DNA of 27,098 nucleotides from Desulfobacterales bacterium (GTDB taxonomy: Bacteria; Desulfobacterota; Desulfobacteria; Desulfobacterales; UBA2174_A). The notes beneath the pieces were generated by a model. That model had not been told where the DNA came from and made no database searches. It worked only from the letters and a program-made list of their open reading frames with translations. Shown piece after piece: positions 5,941 to 13,972 of this stretch. Position 1 is the stretch's first letter. Each line of letters opens with the position of its first letter. The stretch lies in NCBI GenBank assembly GCA_025454075.1, contig JALOPD010000017.1, positions 1 to 27,098 on the forward strand. The letters run 5' to 3'. The position numbers and the translations under genes are program-made.

Positions 5941-6810
5941 CTAGTGGGGCTGGTTGATGTCTCGGTGAATCAGTTCCACGCCGTCCCGCGCCGCGGCGAG
6001 GTGCTTGTGCAGCGCGCGGGCGATCGCAACCGATCGATGGCGTCCGCCCGTGCAGCCGACGGCGATGCTCAGACGGGTCTTGCCCTCCCGTTCGTAGAGG
6101 GGAATCAGAAAATCGAGCAACCCGGTGTACTGCGCCATGAAGGCGGCCGCTTCGGGGGATTTCAATACGAACTCCCGAACGGCCGGCGCCTCGCCGTCCA
6201 GCGGCTTGAGCTCGGGCACGAAGTGCGGGTTGAGCAGAAACCGCACGTCCACCAGCAGGTCCGCTTCGGGCGGCAGGCCGTACTTGAACCCGAACGAGAG
6301 CAGGTGGATGAGCATGGGCCTCAGCGTTCGGTGCGTCTTGACCGATTCGATCACCTTGGCCTTCAGTTCGTGCACGTTGAGGCGACCCGTGTCGATGACG
6401 AAATCGGCGGCGGCCCGCAGCGGCTGCAGCAACTGCGCCTCGGTTTGGATCCCGGCCAGAAGCCCCCGGTCGCGGGCCAGGGGGTGCTGGCGCCGCGTGG
6501 CGCTGAAGCGCTGGACCAGGACCCTTTCGTCGGCTTCCAGGAAAAGGATTTCGAAACGAAACCCCTTCTGCCGAAGCTCGCCCAGCACCGCCTCCTGCCG
6601 CGTCACAAACCCTTTTTCTCTCAGATCCATCACGAACGCGAAGCCGGACCACCCGGAGTCGCCCTGGATCGGCAGCTCCAGGAATTTGGGCAGCAGGTCC
6701 ACCGGCATGTTGTCGACGCAGAAAAAGCCGACATCCTCCAGGGCCGCCACCGCCGTGCTCTTGCCGGACCCCGAAAGCCCGGTGATGATGATGATAGGCA
6801 GATGCTTCAT
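5941..6810 (-). CDS. rapZ: RNase adapter protein RapZ
   Basis: A P-loop nucleotide-binding protein of 289 residues. The Walker A motif is GLSGSGKS at residues 11-18. A VDNMPVDLLPKF segment follows, and the C-terminal domain has GCTGGRHRSVAIARAL, characteristic of RapZ. In enterobacteria RapZ binds the small RNA GlmZ and delivers it to RNase E, tuning glucosamine-6-phosphate synthase. In other phyla the RNA partner is often unknown, so the local target is open. It lies 17 bases after ptsN in the rpoN-hpf-ptsN-rapZ order known from many proteobacteria. Confidence 0.93.
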   Translation of the reverse strand: MKHLPIIIITGLSGSGKSTAVAALEDVGFFCVDNMPVDLLPKFLELPIQGDSGWSGFAFVMDLREKGFVTRQEAVLGELRQKGFRFEILFLEADERVLVQRFSATRRQHPLARDRGLLAGIQTEAQLLQPLRAAADFVIDTGRLNVHELKAKVIESVKTHRTLRPMLIHLLSFGFKYGLPPEADLLVDVRFLLNPHFVPELKPLDGEAPAVREFVLKSPEAAAFMAQYTGLLDFLIPLYEREGKTRLSIAVGCTGGRHRSVAIARALHKHLAAARDGVELIHRDINQPH

Positions 6811-6827
6811 GGCCGACCCGTGCGTGA

Positions 6828-7286
6828 CTAGAACTCTTCGTCCTCCTCCTTGACGATCCGGTAGATCTCATCGCGGTCGCCGGCCTGCAGCAGCCGCTCC
6901 CGGAAGGGCTCGTTCTTGAGGACGCGCGAGATGCGGGCCAACATCTTCAGGTGCAGGCCGGTGGAGTTCTCCGGGGTGACGAGCAGAAAAAAGATGCGGG
7001 TCGGCGCGCCGTCCAGGGACTCGAAGTCGACCCCCTTGCGGCTCAGCCCGAGGCCGATGATCAGCTGGTCCAGGTGTTTGAGCTTGCCGTGCGGGATGCC
7101 GATGCCCCCGCCGATGCCCGTGCTCCCCAGCCGCTCGCGTTCGAGCAGCACCTTGACCAGCTCTTCGCGGCTCACCCCCGCCAGGCGCGCCACCGGCGCC
7201 ACCAGCTCGTCGAGCACCTCTGCTTTGGTGCGCGATTTCAGGTCCGGGATGATCGCTTCCTTGTGTAAAACGTCCAGAATCTTCAT
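6828..7286 (-). CDS. ptsN: Nitrogen-regulatory PTS IIA protein (PtsN, EIIA-Ntr)
   Basis: A 152-residue EIIA of the fructose/nitrogen family. The phospho-acceptor is His66 in GIGGGIGIPHGKLKHL, and the C-terminal half has PTRIFFLLVTPENSTGLHLKMLARISR. PtsN is the end acceptor of the nitrogen PTS and regulates transporters and enzymes by protein contact according to phosphorylation state. The protein ends in an acidic tail (KEEDEEF). It sits between hpf and rapZ with short gaps (26 and 17 bases), so it is very probably in one operon with them. Confidence 0.94.
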   Translation of the reverse strand: MKILDVLHKEAIIPDLKSRTKAEVLDELVAPVARLAGVSREELVKVLLERERLGSTGIGGGIGIPHGKLKHLDQLIIGLGLSRKGVDFESLDGAPTRIFFLLVTPENSTGLHLKMLARISRVLKNEPFRERLLQAGDRDEIYRIVKEEDEEF

Positions 7287-7312
7287 GGCCCGTCGGCCCC
7301 ATCCTCATCGGC

Positions 7313-7846
7313 TCAGCTGCGGGGCTGCACCAGACCGTAGTGCCCGTCTTTGCGGCGGTAGATCACGTTGATCCGCGAGGACCGGGCGTTGGTGAAGACC
7401 AGAAAGCTCTGGTCGCTCAAATCCATCTGCAGGACCGCCTCCTCCACGTCCATCGGCTTGACGTCCAGGCTTTCGATCTTGACCTCGCGGACGAAATCTT
7501 CCTCCGTGCGCGGCGAGGGCTCTTCGCGAATGGTGCGGGTCTGGCCCTTGGCGCCGGCGCGGCGCTCGCGGATTTTTTGCTTGCTGCGCTTGAGCTGCTT
7601 CTCGAGCTTGTCGAGCACCATGTCGATGGCGGAGTACATGTCGCCGGTCTCTTCCTTGCCGTTGATGCTCAGCCGGTCGCCGGTGATGTTGACTTCGGCG
7701 ATGTGGCGGTGCTTTTCCACCACCAGCACCACTCCGGCCTCCGCCGGGTTGTCCAACAGCTTGTCGAAACGGTTCAGTTTTTCGCTCACGTAGGCCTTGA
7801 GATGCTCGGAAGGTTCCAGGTTTCTGAAGGACACCGATGTCTGCAT
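7313..7846 (-). CDS. hpf: Ribosome hibernation promoting factor, long form
   Basis: The N-terminal domain (about residues 1-100) has the beta-alpha fold of HPF/RaiA that binds the 30S decoding centre (TSVSFRNLEPSEHLKAYVSEKL, then a basic KQLKRSKQKIRERR). At 177 residues it is the long form, with a C-terminal dimerisation domain of about 55 residues (VKPMDVEEAVLQMDLSDQSF, then FTNARSSRINVIYRRKDGHYG). Long HPF dimers pair two 70S ribosomes into inactive 100S particles. GGGAGG lies 8 bases before the ATG. It is just downstream of rpoN. Confidence 0.94.
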   Translation of the reverse strand: MQTSVSFRNLEPSEHLKAYVSEKLNRFDKLLDNPAEAGVVLVVEKHRHIAEVNITGDRLSINGKEETGDMYSAIDMVLDKLEKQLKRSKQKIRERRAGAKGQTRTIREEPSPRTEEDFVREVKIESLDVKPMDVEEAVLQMDLSDQSFLVFTNARSSRINVIYRRKDGHYGLVQPRS

Positions 7847-7859
7847 TTGAACGACCTCC

Positions 7860-9305
7860 CTATAGTTCCTTGCGTTTGTTGGACGGCAGCACCCGCATCA
7901 TCTCACGGTACTTCGCCACTGTGCGGCGCGCAATGTGAATGTTCTCCCGCTTCAGCACCTGGGCGATCTTGTCGTCGCTGTGGGGATGCTTGGGGTCCTC
8001 GGAGGAGATGATCTGGCGGATTTTATCCATGACGCTGGCCGAGGCGATGGCGCCGCCCTCATCGCGTTTGATCGAACTGTTGAAGAAGTACTTGAGCTCG
8101 AAGATTCCCTGCGGGGTGTAGGCGTATTTGTTGGTGGTGACCCGGCTGATGGTGGATTCGTGCATGCCGATGTCCTGGGCCACGTCCCTCAGCACCATCG
8201 GCCGGAGGTGGGCGATGCCCTTCTCGAAGAACTCCCGCTGGAACCGCAAAATGCTTTCCATGACCTTGTAGATCGTCTTCTGGCGCTGGTGGATGCTTTT
8301 GATCAGCCAGGCGGCCGAGCGCATCTTGTCCTGGATGTAGTCCTGGGCATCGGTGCCCATGCGCCGCCCCCGGCTGACCGACCGTTTGAAAAGCGAGTTC
8401 ACCCGCAGCTTGGGCATGCCGTCGTCGTTCAGAACGACGACGAAATCGTTGTCCATCTTGTACACGTAGATGTCGGGCGTAATGTACTGCGGGTTTTCGT
8501 CGCTGAACTGCCGGCCCGGCCGCGGCTCCATGGCCTTGATGACGGTCACGGCCGACACCACCTCGTCCATGCTGGCCTTGAGCGCCTTGCAGATGGCCTT
8601 GTAGTTCTTCTTCTCCAGGTTGGGCAGGTGCTCGGCGATGATGTCGGTCACGATGGTGTTGTCGAAGCCGAGGTACCGGGCCTGAATCAGCAGGCACTCC
8701 CTCAGGTCGCGGGCGCACACCCCGGTGGGGTCGAAGGTCTGCAGCAGGGCCAGGACCTTCTCTACCTGCTCGGGGGGCAGGTTGTTCGCGGAGCAGATTT
8801 CTTCGACGGAGATCTCCAGGTAACCGTCCCGGTTGAGGTTGCCGATGATGAGGCTCGCGATGCCCTCGTCCTCCCGGGTCGGTTTGGTCATGAGAAACTG
8901 CCAGAGCAGGTGGTCGTTCAAGGACTCCTTGCGGGTGATGAAGGCCTCGTACTTGGGGGCTTCCCGGTCCTCGCTTTCCACGGTGACCCGCGAGGGGGGG
9001 GTGCTGAAGTCTTCGAGAAAACCGGCCCAGTCGATGTCGTCGTGGATCTTTTCCTGTATGGTCACTTCCTGGTTGGCGGGCATCTCGGTCGGAGGGGCGG
9101 CCACGGCTTCGGCCCCCTCGCCCAACGGCTCGTCACCGGTGGAATCGATCACCTCTTCCAGCGCGGGGTTCTCTTCAAGCTCCTGGCGGATGGTATCCAC
9201 CAGCTCCAGCCGGGAGAGCTGCAGGAGCTTGATGGCCATTTGCAGCTGCGGGGTCATGATCAGCTGCTGGGTGAGCTTCAGTTGTTGTCGCAGTTCCAAT
9301 GCCAT
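7860..9305 (-). CDS. rpoN: RNA polymerase sigma-54 factor
   Basis: A 481-residue sigma-54. Region I at the N terminus is glutamine/leucine rich (LRQQLKLTQQLIMTPQLQMA), which contacts activators. An acidic region II follows (about residues 45-100). The core-binding and DNA-binding domains then lead to the diagnostic RpoN box ARRTVAKYR at residues 459-467, which recognises the -24 element. It directs transcription from -24/-12 promoters that need AAA+ activators. It lies one base after the lptB stop and 13 bases before hpf. A candidate target promoter lies in this window at 18835-18850. Confidence 0.97.
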   Translation of the reverse strand: MALELRQQLKLTQQLIMTPQLQMAIKLLQLSRLELVDTIRQELEENPALEEVIDSTGDEPLGEGAEAVAAPPTEMPANQEVTIQEKIHDDIDWAGFLEDFSTPPSRVTVESEDREAPKYEAFITRKESLNDHLLWQFLMTKPTREDEGIASLIIGNLNRDGYLEISVEEICSANNLPPEQVEKVLALLQTFDPTGVCARDLRECLLIQARYLGFDNTIVTDIIAEHLPNLEKKNYKAICKALKASMDEVVSAVTVIKAMEPRPGRQFSDENPQYITPDIYVYKMDNDFVVVLNDDGMPKLRVNSLFKRSVSRGRRMGTDAQDYIQDKMRSAAWLIKSIHQRQKTIYKVMESILRFQREFFEKGIAHLRPMVLRDVAQDIGMHESTISRVTTNKYAYTPQGIFELKYFFNSSIKRDEGGAIASASVMDKIRQIISSEDPKHPHSDDKIAQVLKRENIHIARRTVAKYREMMRVLPSNKRKEL

Positions 9306-9306
9306 G

Positions 9307-10029
9307 TCAGAGCTTGAAATCCTCTCCCAGATAGGAGCGGCAGACCGCCTCGCTGCACACGATCGACTCCGGCGGGCCGGATTCGATCACGCGGCCGTCT
9401 ACCATGATGAACGCTTTGTCGCAAACACCCAGGGTTTCGCGCACGTTGTGATCCGAGATCAAGATCCCGATGCCGCGGTCCTTGAGGTGGCCGATGATTT
9501 TTTTGATGTCGGCGACGGCCAGCGGATCGATTCCCGCGAAGGGTTCGTCCAGCAGCATGAACGACGGGTTGGTCGACAGCGCCCGCGAGATTTCGAGCCG
9601 CCGCTTCTCGCCGCCGGACAGAACGTTGGCGATCTGGTCGGAAAGATGCCGGATGCCGAGCTCCTCCAGAAGTTGGTCCGCGCGTTCGCCTCGCTCTTCT
9701 CGCGACAGGGGAAAAAGCTCTAAAATCGCCATGATGTTCTGGCGGACCGACAACTTGCGGAACACGGACGTTTCCTGGGGCAGGTACCCGAGCCCCCGCC
9801 GCGCGCGAACGTGCATAGGGTACCCCGTGATATCTTGCCCGTCAAGAAGTATGTGGCCTCCCTCCGGTTTTACCAGGCCGATGATCATGTAGAAGCACGT
9901 GGTCTTGCCGGCGCCGTTCGGTCCCAGGAGACCGACGACCTCGCCGCTTCGCACCTCCAGGCCGACGCCGTCCACCACCCGGCGGCCGCTGTAGGATTTG
10001 AGCAGGTCCTTCACGCTCAGGGTGGTCAT
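9307..10029 (-). CDS. lptB: LPS export ABC transporter ATP-binding protein LptB
   Basis: The cytoplasmic ATPase that powers LPS extraction from the inner membrane together with LptF and LptG. The 240-residue protein has Walker A GPNGAGKTT, the signature LSGGEKRRLEISRAL, Walker B FMLLDEPFAGIDP, and ISDHNVRETLGVCDKAFIM with the H-loop. The EKRR signature and the DHNVRETL segment are typical of LptB rather than amino-acid transporters. It lies 136 bases downstream of the LptC/LptA gene and one base upstream of rpoN, a neighbourhood conserved in Gram-negative bacteria. lptF and lptG are not in the window. Confidence 0.96.
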   Translation of the reverse strand: MTTLSVKDLLKSYSGRRVVDGVGLEVRSGEVVGLLGPNGAGKTTCFYMIIGLVKPEGGHILLDGQDITGYPMHVRARRGLGYLPQETSVFRKLSVRQNIMAILELFPLSREERGERADQLLEELGIRHLSDQIANVLSGGEKRRLEISRALSTNPSFMLLDEPFAGIDPLAVADIKKIIGHLKDRGIGILISDHNVRETLGVCDKAFIMVDGRVIESGPPESIVCSEAVCRSYLGEDFKL

Positions 10030-10165
10030 CGGTGTTGCCGTCGGGAGGCCGGTTTCGCCTGAAAACGCATCTGGTTGTCCATGCTCCTCGTGCGGTCCGC
10101 ACGCCGCCGCCGGTTCAATGCATCAATTGGTCATCTTATTTTACCCGCAGCGAAAAATCAACCGT

Positions 10166-11185
10166 TCAGCGGCGGTCTGCCGACGGGATCACGGCGACCC
10201 GCACCCGCCCCGGCGCGGCTTCGGCGTTCGCCGACGGCCGGTCGGCGCGGCCCCGGTCGTTTATTGCGGCGGAGCCCGGCGATGGGGCCTTCTCACCCCA
10301 AAGGGCGGCCCGCCCGGTGCCCGGCTCGAATTCCCCCGCGTCTCCGCCCGCCGTAAGGCCCTGCGTCCGGACGACCACCCGGCCGCGGGCGACCACCCGT
10401 GAGAGGTCCCTTGAGGAGACGGCGCCCGCCATGCGGCTTTGACCCTCCGCCCGGGGGTTGAAGTGAACCGTCAGGCGGTCGGCCGTGATCGTGTAGACGT
10501 CGTCGACCACGCGCACCCGGTCGCTGAATTCGGCCGTGTCGGCATTCATGTCGGCCGCCAGCTCTTCAGACTGGATGCGCAAGGGGCCGCGGGGCGGGGC
10601 GGCCGCCTCACCGCTCGCGGTCAGGGTCCCACGGACATTGCCCTTCATCGTCATCCGGTTGGTGTTCAGATCGATGGCGAGGGTGTCCGCCAGGATCTCC
10701 CCGGTCTGCCCGGTGATTTTCACCGGGGTGTCGGAGGTGATCCGCCGGGAGCCCTGCGCGTAATTCATTCGTGCGGTTTCCAGGCGGTAGAGGTCGTTGT
10801 AGACGACGACGTCATCCTGGGCCTCCATGTCGTGCGAATCCGTCTTCACCGTGCCGTTGAGGGCCGTCAGATACACTTTCTGCCCGTCCTGGGTGAAGAA
10901 GGTCACGGAGAGATCCCTCAGGAGCACCTTTTTTTCGGTCAGAAGATACTGTCCCGAGGCCGCATCCAGGCTCCATTCCGTCCGGCCGTCGCGGGTGGCG
11001 GATTGGTGGATGCGCTCGACGACCATTGCCTCTGTGCCGGTCTTCGGCGTGGGCCCCGGCTCCACCATGGCGATCAAGCGCTGGCGGACGAAGTACACCA
11101 CCCCCGCGGTCGCGGCGGCGATCATCATCACCGCCAGCAGCGTCCGGGTCAAGCGGCGCCGGGTGGCACGCTGGGGGTTGGGCAT
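10166..11185 (-). CDS. Fused LptC-LptA LPS transport protein
   Basis: A 339-residue protein combining two parts normally made separately. Residues 14-36 form an N-terminal membrane anchor, and residues about 45-190 an LptC-like beta-jellyroll (ARMNYAQGSRRITSDTPVKI, then LAIDLNTNRMTMKGNVRG). After a short Ala/Pro linker (about 190-200), residues 201-297 resemble an LptA/OstA repeat (RIQSEELAADMNADTAEFSD, then ITADRLTVHF, then VVARGRVVV). A low-complexity tail ends at RVRVAVIPS. Together they would bridge LPS from the inner membrane into the periplasm. The start at 11185 has GGAGG 10 bases upstream. It is the first gene of the minus-strand block. Confidence 0.8.
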   Translation of the reverse strand: MPNPQRATRRRLTRTLLAVMMIAAATAGVVYFVRQRLIAMVEPGPTPKTGTEAMVVERIHQSATRDGRTEWSLDAASGQYLLTEKKVLLRDLSVTFFTQDGQKVYLTALNGTVKTDSHDMEAQDDVVVYNDLYRLETARMNYAQGSRRITSDTPVKITGQTGEILADTLAIDLNTNRMTMKGNVRGTLTASGEAAAPPRGPLRIQSEELAADMNADTAEFSDRVRVVDDVYTITADRLTVHFNPRAEGQSRMAGAVSSRDLSRVVARGRVVVRTQGLTAGGDAGEFEPGTGRAALWGEKAPSPGSAAINDRGRADRPSANAEAAPGRVRVAVIPSADRR

Positions 11186-11279
11186 TTTCCGACAGCCTCC
11201 ACGCCTAAATAAGGATGGCCGCGCCGTCGAAGAGCTGGAGCGAGGGCCCCACGCTCCGACTTTTCCCGCGGAATTAAAA

Positions 11280-11308
11280 AAACTACCGTTCAGGCGCATA
11301 AAAGTCAA
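11280..11308 (-). promoter_or_regulatory. Candidate sigma-70 promoter for the lptCA-lptB-rpoN block
   Basis: On the minus strand a -35 TTGACT (11308-11303) is followed after 17 bases by TAGTTT (11285-11280) as a weak -10. Its -35 abuts that of the divergent promoter, forming the 13-bp palindrome AGTCAAGTTGACT. The -10 match is modest, so confidence is limited. Confidence 0.4.
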
Positions 11309-11309
11309 G

Positions 11310-11339
11310 TTGACTATCCTGGGGTGAATTGATAATAAT
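11310..11339 (+). promoter_or_regulatory. Candidate sigma-70 promoter for the M23 peptidase gene
   Basis: TTGACT (11310-11315) is followed after 18 bases by AATAAT (11334-11339), a good -35/-10 pair. Transcription would begin near 11346. That is too close to the TTG at 11351 for it to be the start codon, which supports the TTG at 11387 instead. Confidence 0.5.
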
Positions 11340-11386
11340 TCCGATTCAATTTGTTGCCGTTGTCGGAAACGAAAGGATCGGGTCGC

Positions 11387-12784
11387 TTGGAACGAGCTTG
11401 GAAAATACGGGCGGGCTGGCCGATGACGTTGCTGACCGTCTTGTTCGCAGGTGGTCTGGCGGTGTTGATCTGGTTTGCCGTCGTCCGGCTGGAGGGCGAG
11501 GGCCCTTCGGCCGCCCTCGACGCCGCCTCGCCCCTCTTCATCGGCAAGTCGACGGAGCTGAGCCTGGATCTCGCGGACCCGAAGAGCGGGCTGCGCCGTC
11601 TCCGGGCCGAACTCAGCAAGGACGGCAAAGACATCCTGATCGCCGACGTCGCCTTTCCCGCCGCCGGTTTTCTCGGGTTGGAAAAAGTCCGCAGCGCGAG
11701 GCAGGCGCTCAAGATCGACCCGGCGGCCCTGGGGCTTTCCGACGGCAAGGGCCTGCTGCGGATCACGGTCGCAGATGGATCCTGGCGCAACTGGTGGCAC
11801 GGCAACCGCACCGACCTCCAGCGCGAGATCGTCATCGACACCAAACCCCCCGTCATCGAGAACCTGAGCCAGCAGAACTACGTCAACCAGGGGGGGGCGG
11901 GCGTGGCGGTCTATCGCCTGTCGGAGCCCTGCCCTAGCAGCGGCGTGCGCGTGGGCAGCACGTTTTACCCCGGCAGCAGCGGTTACTATGCCGACACGGC
12001 CGTTCACATCGCCTTCTTCGCCCTGAGCCACCAGCAAGGGGCCGGCACGGAGATCGCGCTCGAGGCGACCGACGCGGCCGGCAACAGCGCCCGCGCCCGC
12101 TACCCTTACCATTTCCGCAAAAAAGCGTTTAAGAAGGACACGCTCAACATCAGCGACGGGTTTATCAACCAGATCCTGCCGGAGTTTCATGCGCTGCTGC
12201 CGGCGAAGTCCAACCCCACGCTGAAGGAGCGCTTTCTCTTCATCAACCGGGACCTGCGGGAAGCGAACTACAAGTCCATCGTCGAGGCCATCCGCAAGAG
12301 CGAGCCGGCCATGCTCTGGAAGGGGCCGTTCCTGCGGCTCCCGAATTCGGCGCCGCGCGCAGGCTTCGCCGATCGCCGCACCTATCTGTATGAGGGCCGG
12401 GAGATCGACCAACAGGACCACCTGGGAGTCGACCTGGCGTCCCTCGCGCACTCCCCGGTCCCGGCGGCGAACAGCGGGGTCGTCGTCTACACGGGGGTTC
12501 TCGGCATCTACGGCCAGACCGTCATTCTGGACCACGGCTTCGGGGTTTTCAGCATGTACTCGCACTTGAGCCGGATCGCCGTGCGCAAGGGGGAGCGGGT
12601 GGCGAAAGAGGGCCTTCTGGGAAACACCGGCAGCACGGGGCTTGCCGGCGGCGACCACCTGCATTTCAGCGTCATGATCCAGGCGACCTTCGTGGACCCC
12701 GTCGAGTGGTGGGACCCCCATTGGATCCAGGACAATGTCATGCTCAAGCTCGAATCGGCCAGGGGCGGCGCCGGCAAGGGGTGA
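11387..12784 (+). CDS. Membrane-anchored M23-family metallopeptidase
   Basis: A predicted 465-residue murein endopeptidase. An N-terminal anchor covers residues 13-35 (MTLLTVLFAGGLAVLIWFAV). A long periplasmic region with beta-rich domains follows (TDAAGNSARARYPYHFRKKA at its end). The C-terminal LytM/M23 domain has the zinc ligands His345 and Asp349 in DHLGVDLAS, and H424-x-H426 in GDHLHFSV. Such enzymes cleave peptidoglycan cross-links during growth or division. I prefer TTG 11387 (AAGGA 9 bases upstream) over the TTG at 11351, which lies at the predicted transcription start. The next gene starts 5 bases after its stop, so they are probably co-transcribed. Confidence 0.88.
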   Translation: MERAWKIRAGWPMTLLTVLFAGGLAVLIWFAVVRLEGEGPSAALDAASPLFIGKSTELSLDLADPKSGLRRLRAELSKDGKDILIADVAFPAAGFLGLEKVRSARQALKIDPAALGLSDGKGLLRITVADGSWRNWWHGNRTDLQREIVIDTKPPVIENLSQQNYVNQGGAGVAVYRLSEPCPSSGVRVGSTFYPGSSGYYADTAVHIAFFALSHQQGAGTEIALEATDAAGNSARARYPYHFRKKAFKKDTLNISDGFINQILPEFHALLPAKSNPTLKERFLFINRDLREANYKSIVEAIRKSEPAMLWKGPFLRLPNSAPRAGFADRRTYLYEGREIDQQDHLGVDLASLAHSPVPAANSGVVVYTGVLGIYGQTVILDHGFGVFSMYSHLSRIAVRKGERVAKEGLLGNTGSTGLAGGDHLHFSVMIQATFVDPVEWWDPHWIQDNVMLKLESARGGAGKG

Positions 12785-12788
12785 TGGC

Positions 12789-13958
12789 GTGAAGAAGCAC
12801 AAGGTCACGAAGACCATTTCGGAGATCAACGACCGGATCCGCTCCGGCGAGGTCGTGGTGGTGACGGCGGAGGAGATCATCGACATCGTCCGGACGGAGG
12901 GGCCGGTGGAGGCGGCGCGGCGCGTGGACGTGGTCACCACCGGGACCTTCGCGCCGATGTGCTCCTCGGGGGCGTTCATCAATTTCGGCCACTCCGCGCC
13001 GCCCATCAAGGCGTCGCGGGTGTGGTTCAACCGGGTGCCGGCCTACGGGGGGCTCGCGGCGGTCGACTGCTACCTCGGCGCGACCGAGCCGGCCGAGGAC
13101 GACCCCCTCAACAAGGTCTACCCCGGCGAGTTCCGGTACGGGGGCGGCCATGTGATCCAGGACCTGATCGACGGCCGGCCGGTCCACCTCGTCGCCGAAG
13201 CCTACGGCACCGACTGCTACCCCAATCGACGGGTGGAAAAGGAAGTGACCCTGCGCACACTGCCCCAGGCGACGCTCTGCAACCCGCGCAACGGCTATCA
13301 GAACTACAACTGCGCGGTGAACCTCTCGGGCCGGACCGTCTACACCTACATGGGGACCCTCAAGCCCGGGGCCGGCAACGCCAACTACTGCTCGGCCGGG
13401 CAGCTTAGCCCGCTGTTCAACGACCCCTGCTACCGGACGATCGGCCTCGGCACGCGCATTTTCCTGGGCGGCGGGGTCGGGTACGTGGTCTGGCACGGCA
13501 CCCAGCACAACCCGGCCGCCCCGCGCACCGCCAAGGGGGTGCCGGTGCGGGGGGCCGGGACCCTGTGGGTCATGGGCGACATGAAACAGATGAACTCCCG
13601 ATACCTGACCGGCGTCAGCCTGCAGGGCTACGGCTGTTCCCTGGCGGTGGGGCTCGGGATTCCCATCCCGCTGCTCAACGAGGAGATCGCGGCGTTCACG
13701 GGGGTCTCGGACGACGAGATTTTCACCCAGGTCGTCGACTACGGCCGCGACTACCCCAGCGGCGAGGTGAAAAGCCTGGGCCAGGTCAGCTACGCCGAAC
13801 TCAAGAGCGGCTTCATCACCTTCCAGGGAAAGCAGGTCCCGACGGTGCCGCTGTCGAGCGTCGTCAAGGCCCGCGAGATTGCCGCCGCTCTGAAAGAGTG
13901 GATCCGGCAGGGCCGGTTGCTCCTGGGCGAGCCCCAGTTCACCCTGCCCGGCGTCTGA
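12789..13958 (+). CDS. Homocysteine biosynthesis protein (HcyBio, DUF39 family)
   Basis: A 389-residue member of the HcyBio family (formerly DUF39), linked in methanogens and other anaerobes to making homocysteine directly from aspartate semialdehyde and sulfide, bypassing O-acylhomoserine. Conserved features include Cys58 in TGTFAPMCSSGAFINFGHS, the DDPLNKVYPGEFRYGGGHV segment, Cys143 in YGTDCYPNRR, and FLGGGVGYVVWHGTQHNP. The C-terminal CBS domains found in some members are absent here, and the ferredoxin partner is not in the window. I choose GTG 12789, because the open frame upstream overlaps the M23 gene. The family is frequent in sulfate reducers, which fits the host. Confidence 0.9.
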   Translation: MKKHKVTKTISEINDRIRSGEVVVVTAEEIIDIVRTEGPVEAARRVDVVTTGTFAPMCSSGAFINFGHSAPPIKASRVWFNRVPAYGGLAAVDCYLGATEPAEDDPLNKVYPGEFRYGGGHVIQDLIDGRPVHLVAEAYGTDCYPNRRVEKEVTLRTLPQATLCNPRNGYQNYNCAVNLSGRTVYTYMGTLKPGAGNANYCSAGQLSPLFNDPCYRTIGLGTRIFLGGGVGYVVWHGTQHNPAAPRTAKGVPVRGAGTLWVMGDMKQMNSRYLTGVSLQGYGCSLAVGLGIPIPLLNEEIAAFTGVSDDEIFTQVVDYGRDYPSGEVKSLGQVSYAELKSGFITFQGKQVPTVPLSSVVKAREIAAALKEWIRQGRLLLGEPQFTLPGV

Positions 13959-13972
13959 AGAAGGATGGTCCC

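Noticed and set aside
7935..9317. Long plus-strand open frame across rpoN
   Set aside because: It is the antisense shadow of a full-length sigma-54 gene, with no domain of its own.
11186..13030. N-terminal extension of the lptCA frame across the M23 and HcyBio genes
   Set aside because: This stretch is antisense to two recognised genes. The LptC anchor with its own ribosome-binding site starts at 11185.
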